Source of the DNA: Streptomyces sp. BK239 | GTDB lineage: Bacteria; Actinomycetota; Actinomycetes; Streptomycetales; Streptomycetaceae | Assembly (NCBI RefSeq): GCF_004217285.1 | Contig: NZ_SHKS01000002.1 | Coordinates: forward strand, 558,001-622,000 | Direction of reading: 5' to 3' | Length of the DNA stretch: 64,000 nucleotides | Shown here: positions 48,147 through 56,874 of the stretch, one piece after another | How positions within the stretch are numbered: the stretch's first letter is position 1 | How the letters are laid out: the number at the start of each line of letters is the position of its first letter | The notes under the pieces: generated by a model | The model's input: only the letters and a program-made list of their open reading frames with translations | Databases searched by the model: none | What the model was told of the DNA's origin: nothing | Translations under genes and position numbers: made by a program

Positions 48147-48854
48147 GTGACGCAGTATGACCCCGTGGACAAAGTGCGACTCCTCGTGGTGGACGACGAC
48201 CCTCCGATCGCCGATCTCGTGGCGACGGTCGCCCGTTACGAGGGCTGGGAAGCGGTCACCGCGAACACGGGCGAGGAGGCGCTGCGCCGCGCCGCCGAGT
48301 TCCGCCCCGACATCGTGGTGCTCGACCTGATGCTGCCGGACGTCGACGGCTTCGGCGTCCTGGACCGTCTGCGGCGGTCCGGGACCATGGTGCCGGTGGT
48401 GTTCCTGACCGCCCGCGACGGCGTCGCCGACCGGGTCGCGGGGCTGACCCGCGGCGGGGACGACTACCTGGTCAAGCCGTTCGCGGTGGAGGAGCTGATG
48501 GCCCGGCTGCGCACCGTGCTGCGGCGCAGCGCGGGACCCGCCTTCCAGCGGTCGGTGCTGCGGGTGAGCGATCTGACGATGGACGAGGACACCCGTGAGG
48601 TGCGGCGCGGCGAGCGCCTGCTGACGCTGACGCCGACGGAGTACGAGGTGCTGCGCTACCTGATGCGCAAGTCGCCCACTGTGCTGACCAAGGCGCAGAT
48701 CCTGGACCATGTGTGGGAGTACGGCTTCGGGGGCCGCTCCAACGTCGTGGAGCTGGTGGTGAGCCGGCTGCGGCGCAAGCTCGACGCGACGGGCGCGCCG
48801 CTGATCCACACCGTGCGCGGCTTCGGGTACGTGGTCCGGCAGGCGGCCCGGTGA
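48147..48854 (+). CDS. OmpR-family response regulator
   Basis: The start is GTG 48147 (235 residues); GTG 48165 is an alternative and no ribosome site decides between them. Receiver motifs VVDDD, VVLDLMLPD (phosphoacceptor Asp) and DDYLVKPF are complete. A winged-helix domain follows (LTLTPTEYEVLRYLM, VVELVVSRLRRKL, IHTVRGFGYVVR). It is divergent from the flavocytochrome genes and overlaps its kinase by 4 bp, so it may control that redox pair. Confidence 0.92.
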   Translation: MTQYDPVDKVRLLVVDDDPPIADLVATVARYEGWEAVTANTGEEALRRAAEFRPDIVVLDLMLPDVDGFGVLDRLRRSGTMVPVVFLTARDGVADRVAGLTRGGDDYLVKPFAVEELMARLRTVLRRSAGPAFQRSVLRVSDLTMDEDTREVRRGERLLTLTPTEYEVLRYLMRKSPTVLTKAQILDHVWEYGFGGRSNVVELVVSRLRRKLDATGAPLIHTVRGFGYVVRQAAR

Positions 48855-50308
48855 TCCGCAGGATCCGGCGGGCGTACCGCAGGCTCCGGCTCGGCACCCG
48901 GCTGGCGCTGGGCCTGGGCGCGCTGGCGCTGGTGGTGTTCGCCATCGTCGGCACGGCCCTGACGACCTATATGCGCGACTATCTGTCCGCGCAGCTCAAC
49001 GAGCAGCTGAAGCTCGCCCAGGTCGCGCAGTCCAAGAGCATCGCCGACTCCGGCACGCTGACCGGCAAGAAGTACTACCGCTGGTACTACGCCGTGTACG
49101 ACGTGTCGGCCGACGGCACGCCGGTGCTGCGCAGGCCCGAGGACGCCGGCGACCTGCCCGGCGACCCGGCCGGCGTCGCCGACTTCACCGCCCTGGCGAG
49201 GACGCAGACGTCCACGGGCGCGGAGGTCCTGCGCACCGAGCACCTCAGGGGCGAGGGCGTGTACCGGCTGCGGGCCTGTTCGGCGGGGCCCGGCGTGGTC
49301 CTGGTCAGCGGCGCGCCGATGGACGCCATCGAGGGCACCGTACGGCGGCTGGTCACCGTCCAGGTCGTCACCTTCGGCCTCGCGCTGCTGGCGCTCGTGG
49401 TGTGCGGCCGGGCGATGCTGCGGCGCGGGCTGAAACCGCTGAGCGACATGGCGCACACCGCGCACGGCATCGCCTCGCACGACCTGACGGAGTCGGCGTC
49501 CCGGCTGCATTTGCGCGCGCACGCGCCGGGCGGCGGCCCGGAGGTGGAGGAACTGCGCACCGCGTTCAACACGATGCTGGAGCACATCGACGACTCCCTC
49601 GCGGTCCGCGCCCGGGCCGAGCAGCGGCTGCGCAGCTTCGTCGCGGACGCCTCGCACGAGCTGCGCACCCCGCTGATGTCGGTGCGCGGCTACGCGGACC
49701 TCTTCCAGTACGCGGCGGCCAACGCCCCCGAGGAGCGTGACCGGCATCTGGCCCGGCTGCGCGCCGAGGCCGCGCGGATGGGCGTCCTCCTCGACGACCT
49801 GCTGCTGCTCGCCCGGCTGGACGCGGCGGAGGTGGAGACCCCGCTGCGCATGGCGGACGCCGACCTGGTCTCGCTGGTCGAGCAGGCCGCCGACGCGTTC
49901 CGTGCGAGCCATCCCGGCCATCCGCTGACCGTGCGTCCCGGGCCGGAGTCGGTACGGCTGCGGCTGGACGCGCACCGTGTCCGCCAGGTGCTGGACAACC
50001 TCCTCACCAACGCGGCCGTGCACACTCCGCCCGGCACCCCGGTGTCCGTCGCGGTGTCGGTGACGGGGGACTCCGCGCTGGTGCGGATCTCCGACGAGGG
50101 GCCAGGCGTCCCGCCCGGCGACCGGGAGCGGGTCTTCGACCGCTTCTACCGCGTCGACAAGGCCCGAAGCCGCGACCGGGGCGGCAGCGGACTCGGACTG
50201 TCGGTGGCCCGTTCGCTGGCCGACGCCCACGGCGGCTCCCTCACCCTGGCCGGCGCGGCGGGCCCGACGGTCTTCGCCCTCGCCCTGCCGGCGACGTCGT
50301 CCGGATGA
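48851..50308 (+). CDS. Sensor histidine kinase
   Basis: The GTG start overlaps the regulator stop (GTGA). The 485-residue kinase has TM1 (about 16-38), an extracellular sensor (about 40-160), TM2 (about 165-190), HAMP, H-box VADASHELRTPLMSVRG, N-box NLLTNAAVHTP and G-boxes DEGPGVP and GSGLGLS. It should phosphorylate the adjacent regulator. The stimulus may be related to extracellular redox state, by its location next to the flavocytochrome. Confidence 0.92.
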   Translation: MIRRIRRAYRRLRLGTRLALGLGALALVVFAIVGTALTTYMRDYLSAQLNEQLKLAQVAQSKSIADSGTLTGKKYYRWYYAVYDVSADGTPVLRRPEDAGDLPGDPAGVADFTALARTQTSTGAEVLRTEHLRGEGVYRLRACSAGPGVVLVSGAPMDAIEGTVRRLVTVQVVTFGLALLALVVCGRAMLRRGLKPLSDMAHTAHGIASHDLTESASRLHLRAHAPGGGPEVEELRTAFNTMLEHIDDSLAVRARAEQRLRSFVADASHELRTPLMSVRGYADLFQYAAANAPEERDRHLARLRAEAARMGVLLDDLLLLARLDAAEVETPLRMADADLVSLVEQAADAFRASHPGHPLTVRPGPESVRLRLDAHRVRQVLDNLLTNAAVHTPPGTPVSVAVSVTGDSALVRISDEGPGVPPGDRERVFDRFYRVDKARSRDRGGSGLGLSVARSLADAHGGSLTLAGAAGPTVFALALPATSSG

Positions 50309-50399
50309 CGCCGTCGGGGCACCTTTGAGCTGTGCGGGGCGCGGGCAGAACTCTCCCAGCCCCCGCCCGCGGACATGACGCGAAAGGACGCCGTGCGCC

Positions 50400-51437
50400 G
50401 TGCCCCCGCTGCCGCTCGACGGTCCCGCCTCCCCGCTCCCCCGCGCGGACGACCGCCCCCCGCCGACCGTCACGTCCGCCCGCCCCTCGGCGGCCCGCGC
50501 CTCCGGCTCGTCCGTCGTACGCCGGGTCCTCGCCCTGCTGCCGCTGCTGATGCTCGCCGGGTGGGCCGCCCTCGACCGGCGCTCCCTGAGCGAGGGCGCC
50601 GCCCGTCTCGCCGCCGCCGACCCCTGGTGGCTGCTGGCCGGGTGCCTGTTCACCGGCGCGGGTTGGATCGCCGCCGCCTGCTCCCGCCAGGGCGCGGTCG
50701 CCGACCGGCTGCCCAAGGGCCTGCTGCTGGTGTCCCAGATCGCCGCGGGCGCCGCGAACAACCTGCTGCCCGCGGGCATCGGCGCCCACGCGGTCACGGT
50801 CCGCTTCCTTCAGCGCCGGGGCGTCCCGCTGCCCCGCGCCACCGCCTCCGTCGCCCTGTACTCCCTGGTCAGGGCAGTGGCGAAGATGCTGGTGCTCCTG
50901 GTACTGCTGCTGGCCGCGCCGACCGCGGCGCCCCCGGTCGAGCTTCTTCCCGAAGGGCGGACGCTGCTGACGGCCGCCGCGGGGGCGGTCCTGATCCTCA
51001 CCGCGGGCGCGGCTCTCCTGGTTCTCGTACGCCCCCTGCGCCGGCCCGCCGTGGACTTCGTCCGCACGGCGCTCACCGACGCCCGCCGGCTGCACCGCCG
51101 CCCGGCCCGCTTCCTCCCCCTGTGGGGCGGAGCGACGGCGGCCCCGCTGCTCCAGGCCTGCGTCCTCGCCTCGGTCGGCACGGCACTGGACGTGCCGCTG
51201 ACCTGGCCGCAGCTGCTGTTCGCGTTCCTCGCCGCGAGCACCGCCGCCGGCGCCGTCCCGGCCCCGGGCGGCATCGGGCCCGTCGACGCGGCCCTGGTCC
51301 TCACCCTGGCCGGCTACGGCGCCCCGCTCCCCCTGGCCACCGCCACCGTGATCGGCTACCGCGTGCTGACCGTCTGGCTGCCCATGCCGCCGGGCATGCT
51401 GGCGCTCTCGGCCCTGGTGCAGCGCGAGGCGCTGTGA
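50400..51437 (+). CDS. UPF0104/lysylphosphatidylglycerol-synthase-like membrane protein
   Basis: The 345-residue integral membrane protein has about seven to eight TM helices and the UPF0104 features: AANNLLPAGIGAHAVTVRFLQRRG and AAGAVPAPGGIGPVDAALV. It lacks the catalytic domain of MprF, so it may act as a flippase or transport-like component. GTG start at 50400 after GAAAGGACG. Convergent with msrB. Confidence 0.82.
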   Translation: MPPLPLDGPASPLPRADDRPPPTVTSARPSAARASGSSVVRRVLALLPLLMLAGWAALDRRSLSEGAARLAAADPWWLLAGCLFTGAGWIAAACSRQGAVADRLPKGLLLVSQIAAGAANNLLPAGIGAHAVTVRFLQRRGVPLPRATASVALYSLVRAVAKMLVLLVLLLAAPTAAPPVELLPEGRTLLTAAAGAVLILTAGAALLVLVRPLRRPAVDFVRTALTDARRLHRRPARFLPLWGGATAAPLLQACVLASVGTALDVPLTWPQLLFAFLAASTAAGAVPAPGGIGPVDAALVLTLAGYGAPLPLATATVIGYRVLTVWLPMPPGMLALSALVQREAL

Positions 51438-51485
51438 GCGCCCGGCCCCTCGGACCGGACGCTCACCCCTGCTCCCGTGCCGACG

Positions 51486-51893
51486 TCAGCTCTCGGCCGG
51501 CGTCAGCCGCAGCGACACGCTGTTGATGCAGTACCGCTGGTCGGTCGGGGTGGGGTAGCCCTCGCCCTCGAAGACATGGCCGAGGTGCGAGCCGCAGCGC
51601 GCGCAGCGCACCTCGGTGCGCACCATGCCGTGCGAGCGGTCCTCGATCAGCTCGACGGCGTCGCTGTCCTTCGGGTCGAAGAACGACGGCCAGCCGCAGT
51701 GGGACTCGAACTTGGTGTCGGAGGTGAACAGTTCAGCGCCGCAGGCCCGGCAGGAGTACACGCCCCGCGTCTTGGTGTCGGTGTACTCACCGGTGAAGGC
51801 GGGCTCGGTGCCCGCCTGGCGCAGCACGGCGTACTCGGCCGGGGTGAGCTCCGCCCGCCACTGCTCGTCGGGCTTTTCGACGTCGTACGACAT
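51486..51893 (-). CDS. msrB: Peptide-methionine (R)-S-oxide reductase MsrB
   Basis: ATG 51893, with GAGGGG nine bases upstream, gives 135 residues (a TTG start at 51902 is too close to that site). The structural zinc site is Cys48/Cys51 and Cys97/Cys100, and the catalytic residue is Cys122 in RYCINSVSL. HCGWPSF and GSHLGHVF are typical of the family. It repairs R-methionine sulfoxide in proteins. It follows murC by 24 bp and may be co-transcribed with it. Confidence 0.97.
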   Translation of the reverse strand: MSYDVEKPDEQWRAELTPAEYAVLRQAGTEPAFTGEYTDTKTRGVYSCRACGAELFTSDTKFESHCGWPSFFDPKDSDAVELIEDRSHGMVRTEVRCARCGSHLGHVFEGEGYPTPTDQRYCINSVSLRLTPAES

Positions 51894-51917
51894 GAAGGCC
51901 AACCCCTCTGTTTCTCT

Positions 51918-53309
51918 CTACCGCTGTGCGAGACGGTCCAGGATCCTCGGGCCCAGGTCGGTCACGTCTCCCGCGCCCATGGTGAGAACGAGATCGCCGG
52001 GCTTGGCCATTCCCGCGACGAGGGCCGGCGTCTCCTCCTTGTCGTGGACCAGGGTCACGTCCGCGCCCGCCGCCCGGCCGGCGGCGATGATCAGCTCGCT
52101 GGTCACACCGGGGATCGGGTCCTCGCGGGCCGGGTAGATGTCGAGGACGAGGGAGGTGTCGGCCAGGGCCAGCGCCTCGCCCATCTCCTTGCCCAGCTCC
52201 TGCGTGCGCGAGAACAGGTGGGGCTGGTAGACGACGAGGATGCGGCCGTCTCCGGCGGCCCCGCGCATCGCCTCCAGGTCGGCGGTCATCTCGGTGGGGT
52301 GGTGCGCGTAGGAGTCGATGACCTGGACGCCCGCGGCCTCGCCCTTGAGCTGGAGGCGGCGCTTGACGCCGGTGTACGCGCCGAGCGCCGTCGCCAGCGC
52401 GGTGGCGGGGACGCCGAGGGCGACGCCGGCGGCGAGCGCGGCGACCGCGTTGTGCGCGTAGTGGCGGCCGGGCACGGAGACCGTGAAGGTGATCTCCTGG
52501 CCGTCCAGGGCGACGGTCACGCTGCTCTTCAGCCCCTGGGCCGTCACGGACAGGATCCGCACGTCGGCGTCGGCGGACTCGCCGTACGTCACCACGCGCA
52601 GGCCGCCCTCGATCCGCCGCGTCAGCTCGCGCGCGCCCTCGTGGTCGGCGGAGATCACCAGCGTGCCGCCGGGGACGACCTTGCGGACGAAGGTCTCGAA
52701 GGACTCGTAGATCTCGTCCATGGAGGCGTAGTTGGCGTGGTGGTCCAGCTCCACGTTGAGGACGATGGCGACCTCGGGCGCGTAGGTGTGGAAGCTGCGG
52801 TCGGACTCGTCCGCCTCGGCGACGAAGATCTCGCCCTCGCCGTGCTCCGCGTTGGAGCCGGGGACGTCCAGGTCGCCGCCGATCGCGTACGAGGGGTGCA
52901 GGGCCAGCTCGGTCAGCGCGACCGCCAGCATGGACGTGGTGGTGGTCTTCCCGTGGGTGCCGGCGACCGCGATCGGGCGTAGACCGTCCATCAGCCGGGC
53001 GAGAGCGTCCGAACGGTGGACGACCGGAATGCCCAGCTCCCCCGCGCGGGTGAGCTCCGGGTTGTCCGCGCGGATCGCCGACGACACCACGACACAGGTC
53101 GCGTCGTCGGCCAGGTGCCCGGCCGCGTGCCCGATGTGCACGGTGACGCCGAGCGCGCGGAGCGCCTCGGCGGTCGCGGTCTCCTTGGCGTCGCTGCCCG
53201 CCACCCGGGCCCCGCGCCGAGCGAGGATCTTGGCGATGCCCGACATCCCGGCGCCGCCGATGCCGATGAAGTGCGGTCGGTCCATGGCGGTAGGAAGGCC
53301 AGGTGCCAT
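51918..53309 (-). CDS. murC: UDP-N-acetylmuramate-L-alanine ligase MurC
   Basis: ATG 53309, with GGGAG seven bases upstream, gives 463 residues, matching S. coelicolor MurC in length and start (MAPGLPTAMDRPHFIGIGGAGMSG). The protein has the UDP-binding GIGGAGMSG loop, the ATP loop AGTHGKTTT, the central domain with EADESDRSF and the C-terminal domain (DSYAHHPTEM). It adds L-Ala to UDP-MurNAc, the first amino acid of the peptidoglycan stem. In this genome it stands away from the division-and-cell-wall cluster, and msrB follows it. Confidence 0.98.
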   Translation of the reverse strand: MAPGLPTAMDRPHFIGIGGAGMSGIAKILARRGARVAGSDAKETATAEALRALGVTVHIGHAAGHLADDATCVVVSSAIRADNPELTRAGELGIPVVHRSDALARLMDGLRPIAVAGTHGKTTTTSMLAVALTELALHPSYAIGGDLDVPGSNAEHGEGEIFVAEADESDRSFHTYAPEVAIVLNVELDHHANYASMDEIYESFETFVRKVVPGGTLVISADHEGARELTRRIEGGLRVVTYGESADADVRILSVTAQGLKSSVTVALDGQEITFTVSVPGRHYAHNAVAALAAGVALGVPATALATALGAYTGVKRRLQLKGEAAGVQVIDSYAHHPTEMTADLEAMRGAAGDGRILVVYQPHLFSRTQELGKEMGEALALADTSLVLDIYPAREDPIPGVTSELIIAAGRAAGADVTLVHDKEETPALVAGMAKPGDLVLTMGAGDVTDLGPRILDRLAQR

Positions 53310-53401
53310 GCGTGTTCTCCCAAGTTCCGTACGACACTGAAGGCGCCCCCGTGCCGGAGCGCGCCCCCAGACTATTGCGTACAGAACCGACGCGTCCCGG
53401 T

Positions 53402-53535
53402 AGGGCGTGTTTCGAAAGTAGCGTCGTCGGCCCGCAGGGCGGGGCTCGCGGCGTCCGGTGCGGTGCATCGCACGGCGCGCGGCGAGGCGCCGTGCCAGGC
53501 GTCGCGAGTCGGACGGTGGTTTCGAAACACGCCCT
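53402..53535. mobile_element. MITE-like 134-bp element with 16-bp perfect inverted repeats
   Basis: AGGGCGTGTTTCGAAA (53402-53417) and its exact complement TTTCGAAACACGCCCT (53520-53535) flank about 100 bp with an internal near-palindrome (GTGCGGTGCATCGCAC, 53458-53473). No transposase is encoded. The GTTTCGAAA ends recall transposon-derived ends dispersed in Streptomyces genomes. It lies in the murC upstream region. Confidence 0.75.
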
Positions 53536-53564
53536 GGGTGCCCGGAGTGCGCCCGCGTGCCGGG

Positions 53565-54038
53565 TCAGGTCTTGCTGTGTGAGAACAGTTTGAGCACGGG
53601 CACGCCGACCTTGTGGCGGGCGCGGGAGGCCCAGTCGCGGTGGAAGAACTCCTCCACGTAGTGCGGATCGGTAAGGACGATCACCTCGTCCGCGTTCACC
53701 TCGTCGACGAGGGACTTCAGCGCGTCCAGCGGGTGGTCCTCCACCAGCCGCCCCACCGCCCCGCTCCCGGCGGCGTGCAGCGCCTGCAGCGAGACCTCCA
53801 GGGCGCGCTCGCCGAACCCCTTCGCCTCGTCGCCCTCCGGCGTCTCCCCCTCGCGCGCGGCCTCGTCGATCTCGCCGAGCGCCACGTCGTCGATGGCCCG
53901 CAGCAGGCGGTCCGCCTGGTCGCCGCGCGGCTGGAGCAGCACGTGGAAGGCGACCTGCTCGTCGCCGTGCAAGGTGGTGACGAACTCCACGTCGGCGGAC
54001 GTCAGGGCCTTCTCGATCATCAACACGCTTGTGAACAC
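53565..54038 (-). CDS. Conserved actinobacterial protein, UspA-like
   Basis: The 157-residue protein is highly charged and conserved in Streptomyces beside murC, where some homologues are labelled indole-3-glycerol-phosphate synthase without evidence. VLIEDHPLDALKSLVDEVNADEVIVLTDPHY and FFHRDWASRARHKVGVPVLKLFSHS look like a UspA-type Rossmann fold. GTG 54038 start with GAAGGAG upstream (spacing long); GTG 54026 is possible. Real function unknown. Confidence 0.75.
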   Translation of the reverse strand: MFTSVLMIEKALTSADVEFVTTLHGDEQVAFHVLLQPRGDQADRLLRAIDDVALGEIDEAAREGETPEGDEAKGFGERALEVSLQALHAAGSGAVGRLVEDHPLDALKSLVDEVNADEVIVLTDPHYVEEFFHRDWASRARHKVGVPVLKLFSHSKT

Positions 54039-54225
54039 CAGCGCCCCATTCTCCTTCGAGGACCCCCGTGGCCCTCAGTCCTCCGTGAGCCGTGCCCGGC
54101 CCTGCCGAAACCATCCTTCCCCGTACTCGCACGGGAAGCGCGCGGCGTGGTCCACCCGCGCGCCGTGCCCGCCTGCCCCGGATCCGGCCCGCCACACCCG
54201 GGTGCGTCCAGCCGGCGCCGGCACG

Positions 54226-55008
54226 TCAGTCGCCTCGCTCCCGGCGGTAGCTGCCGTAGAGGAAGCCGTCCTCCTCCAGGAGGGAGGCCAGCGCGTACCG
54301 CTGCGGCACGGCGATGGCGGGGCCGCCCGCGATCCGCTGCGCGTCACCCGCCGTGAGCAGCGGCGAGAGGGTCACGCACAGTTCGTCCAGCACGCCGGCG
54401 GCGACGAGCTGCCCCAGCAGCCGGGGGCCGCCCTCGGTCAGCAGCCGGGTGTGCCCGAGGCCGGCGAGGGCCGGCACGACCCGGTGCGGCTCGACGCCCG
54501 TGCCGTCGCCGGCGACGACCACCCGGGCGCCGGCCTTCTCGGCGGCCGCGACCCGGTCGGGGGCGGCCGCCGCGCCCGTCAGGACGAGGGTGGGGACCAG
54601 CGGCGAGGTGAACAGCGGGAGGGAGAAGTCGAGGTCCAGGCTCGCGGAGACGACGGCGATGGCCGGCGCGGGCCCCTGCCCGGCGGCCTCCCTCCGCCGG
54701 GCGAACTCCGCACGCGCGCGTGCCGGGCGGTACCCCTCCTGGCGTACCGTCTCCGCGCCGACGAGCACCACGTCAGCGAGGGCCCGCAGGGTCCCGAAGA
54801 TCCGCATGTCCGTGGCGTTGGAGATGGGCTGGGAGCGCCCGTCGTGCTGGGCGGCGCCGTCGAGCGTGGACACCATGTTGGCCCGCAGCCAGGGCGCGGG
54901 CCCGCCCGGCCCCGGCCGGGGATAGGCGTAGGCCTCGGCGATGTCGTCGAGCCCCCACTCCCGGGGCTCGGTCGCTGTCTTGTCGGTCACAGGGAACAGC
55001 CGTCGCAT
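54226..55008 (-). CDS. RibD C-terminal-type pyrimidine reductase family protein
   Basis: ATG 55008 gives 260 residues with a dihydrofolate-reductase-like fold: NMVSTLDGAAQHDGRSQPISNATDMRIFGTLRALADVVLVGAETVR and LLTEGGPRLLGQLVAAGVLDELCVTLSP. The fold matches the reductase domain of RibD, using NADPH. As a stand-alone gene outside a rib cluster it may be the separated riboflavin-pathway reductase or a paralogue for another pyrimidine-like substrate. Divergent from zapE. Confidence 0.88.
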   Translation of the reverse strand: MRRLFPVTDKTATEPREWGLDDIAEAYAYPRPGPGGPAPWLRANMVSTLDGAAQHDGRSQPISNATDMRIFGTLRALADVVLVGAETVRQEGYRPARARAEFARRREAAGQGPAPAIAVVSASLDLDFSLPLFTSPLVPTLVLTGAAAAPDRVAAAEKAGARVVVAGDGTGVEPHRVVPALAGLGHTRLLTEGGPRLLGQLVAAGVLDELCVTLSPLLTAGDAQRIAGGPAIAVPQRYALASLLEEDGFLYGSYRRERGD

Positions 55009-55078
55009 GCCAGGCAGTCTGGCACGCCCCGCACGGCCCCGGCGGGCGGCGTTCGCCGCGGCAGTACGATGGGGAACC

Positions 55079-56194
55079 GTGTCGTCCTCCACTCCCGCCT
55101 CCGCCCAGACGTCCCCTCACGGGCCGATAGCCGACGCCGCGCCGGTGTCCCTGTGCGCTCGTGAGCCGCGGGTCCCCGCGGACCGGCTGGTCGCCGAGAT
55201 GGTTCCGCCGCCGCGGTTCGACTCGGTCCGGTTCAGCACGTACATCCCGGACCCGAACCAGCCCAGCCAGACCGAGGCGGTCGGCGTGCTGGAGGGTTTC
55301 GCGGCGGGGCTCGGCGCGCGGGCGGCCGGTTCCGCCAAGCGGGGGTTCTTCGGCTTCGGCAGGGCGAAGGCGCCGAGGGCCGCGCCCGGCCCGCGCGGCG
55401 TCTACCTCGACGGCGGCTACGGCGTGGGCAAGACGCACCTGCTGGCCTCGCTGTGGCACGCCACCGAGGCCGAGCCCGAGCTCAAGGCGTTCGGCACGTT
55501 CGTGGAGCTGACCAACCTGGTCGGCGCGCTCGGCTTCCAGCAGACCGTGCGGACGCTCTCCGGTCACCGGCTGCTGTGCATCGACGAGTTCGAGCTGGAC
55601 GATCCCGGCGACACCGTCCTCGTCTCCACCCTGCTGGGCAAGCTGGTCGACGCGGGCGTCGCGCTCGCCGCCACCTCCAACACCCTGCCGGGCAAGCTCG
55701 GCGAGGGCCGCTTCGCGGCGGCCGACTTCCTGCGCGAGATCCAGGGCCTGTCGGCCCACTTCCGCGCCCTGCGCATCGACGGCGAGGACTACCGCCACCG
55801 CGGCCTGCCCGAGGCGCCGGCGCCGTACTCCGACGAGCAGGTGAAGAAGGCCGCGTACGACGTCGAGGGCGCCTCGCTCGACGACTTCCCCCGGCTGCTG
55901 GAGCACCTCGCCAAGGTCCACCCCAGCCGCTACGGCGCGCTGACCGACGGCCTGAAGGCGGTCTGCCTCACCGACGTGCGGCCGGTTCCCGACCAGTCGA
56001 CGGCGCTGCGTCTGGTCGTCCTCGCCGACCGGCTCTACGACCGCGAGGTGCCGGTGCTGGCCTCCGGGCTGCCCTTCGACCGGCTGTTCAGCGAGGAGAT
56101 GCTGAACGGCGGTTACCGCAAGAAGTACTTCCGGGCGATCTCGCGGCTCACCGCGCTCGCCCGTGACGCGGGCCGCCTCGTCGAAGGCGGCTGA
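55079..56194 (+). CDS. zapE: ZapE/AFG1-family P-loop ATPase
   Basis: The GTG start at 55079 follows GGGG; longer frames have no ribosome site. The 371-residue AAA-like ATPase has PRFDSVRFSTYIPDPNQPSQ, Walker A GGYGVGKTH, Walker B LLCIDEFELDD and the AFG1 C-terminal signature DRLYDREVPVLASG and FSEEMLNGGYRKKYFRAISRL. ZapE in proteobacteria acts in cell division under stress; its actinobacterial role is unclear. Confidence 0.92.
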   Translation: MSSSTPASAQTSPHGPIADAAPVSLCAREPRVPADRLVAEMVPPPRFDSVRFSTYIPDPNQPSQTEAVGVLEGFAAGLGARAAGSAKRGFFGFGRAKAPRAAPGPRGVYLDGGYGVGKTHLLASLWHATEAEPELKAFGTFVELTNLVGALGFQQTVRTLSGHRLLCIDEFELDDPGDTVLVSTLLGKLVDAGVALAATSNTLPGKLGEGRFAAADFLREIQGLSAHFRALRIDGEDYRHRGLPEAPAPYSDEQVKKAAYDVEGASLDDFPRLLEHLAKVHPSRYGALTDGLKAVCLTDVRPVPDQSTALRLVVLADRLYDREVPVLASGLPFDRLFSEEMLNGGYRKKYFRAISRLTALARDAGRLVEGG

Positions 56195-56302
56195 CACACC
56201 CGGCCGACAGGCTCATTACCCCGAGAGACCGAAGCGGATCAAGAGGCTTTTCCAGCCGTCCACCCCGCACGCTTCAGCCTGTCTTCAGCTCGAAACGTTA
56301 AG

Positions 56303-56332
56303 TTAACCCTGCAAACGACTTTGCAGGGTTAA
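56303..56332. terminator. Perfect 13-bp inverted repeat after zapE
   Basis: TTAACCCTGCAAA-CGAC-TTTGCAGGGTTAA has a 13-bp perfect stem and 4-nt loop followed by TGTGTTTCTT. It lies 109 bp after the zapE stop and just before a promoter, so it is a terminator or an operator; its AT-rich ends are unusual for this genome. Confidence 0.6.
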
Positions 56333-56351
56333 TGTGTTTCTTGACCATCCG

Positions 56352-56379
56352 TTGACCAACCGTTGGTCCGGACTAGAGG
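56352..56379 (+). promoter_or_regulatory. Promoter with overlapping palindrome upstream of the secreted protein/carbonic anhydrase genes
   Basis: TTGACC (56352-56357), a 16-bp spacer and TAGAGG (56374-56379) form a promoter-like pair. A perfect inverted repeat, GACCAAC-C-GTTGGTC (56354-56368), overlaps the -35 and spacer and could be a repressor site. Confidence 0.5.
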
Positions 56380-56403
56380 CGTGAACGGCCGGGAGGGGGG
56401 CGT

Positions 56404-56796
56404 GTGTTCCGGGGTACGACCGTCAAAGCCCTGGTGGCGCTCCTCGCTGCCGCCCTGCTCGCCCTCCCGCTCCTCACGCCCGCCGAGTGCTTCGCAACCG
56501 CGCACAAGGCCCGCCATGCCGAGGCCAAGACCCAGTCCGGAACCAAGCTCTCCGGCAAGGCGCTCCGCGACACGAGCACGTCGCCCCGACCCTGCGACCC
56601 CTCCGGGGACCCGACCGGTCCCCTGCGCGCCCGCGACCGGCACCGCGCCGCCGACCTCCCCCCACAGGGAATCGAACGGCCCCTGCCGGCCCAGGACCGG
56701 ACGGACCCACCCCCACCCTCCGCCCGCGCCGCGCTCACCCTGCCGAGACCGTCGGCAGCTCACTCCCCGGCCGCACTCCAGGTCTTCCGCTGCTGA
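56404..56796 (+). CDS. Small secreted protein of unknown function
   Basis: The 130-residue product has a signal peptide (VKALVALLAAALLALPLLTPAECFA) and a Pro/Arg-rich, low-complexity mature part. GGGAGGGGGG precedes the GTG start. It lies behind a promoter and hairpin and 78 bp upstream of carbonic anhydrase, possibly in one transcript. Two other cysteines (PCDPSG, FRC) remain. Confidence 0.55.
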   Translation: MFRGTTVKALVALLAAALLALPLLTPAECFATAHKARHAEAKTQSGTKLSGKALRDTSTSPRPCDPSGDPTGPLRARDRHRAADLPPQGIERPLPAQDRTDPPPPSARAALTLPRPSAAHSPAALQVFRC

Positions 56797-56874
56797 CCGC
56801 ACAGAGCAGTTCCCCCCACCTCTGTCACGCAAGCCCGACGCGCCGTTCGGCGCGCCAGGAGGAGTCAACACGCC

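Noticed and set aside
50375-51526. 383-codon frame overlapping the UPF0104 gene
   Set aside because: It reads Arg/Pro/Gly strings; the 50400 frame has clear membrane helices.
53565-54038. Indole-3-glycerol phosphate synthase label
   Set aside because: The protein lacks the TIM-barrel length and motifs; it looks UspA-like, and the label is probably a propagated mistake.
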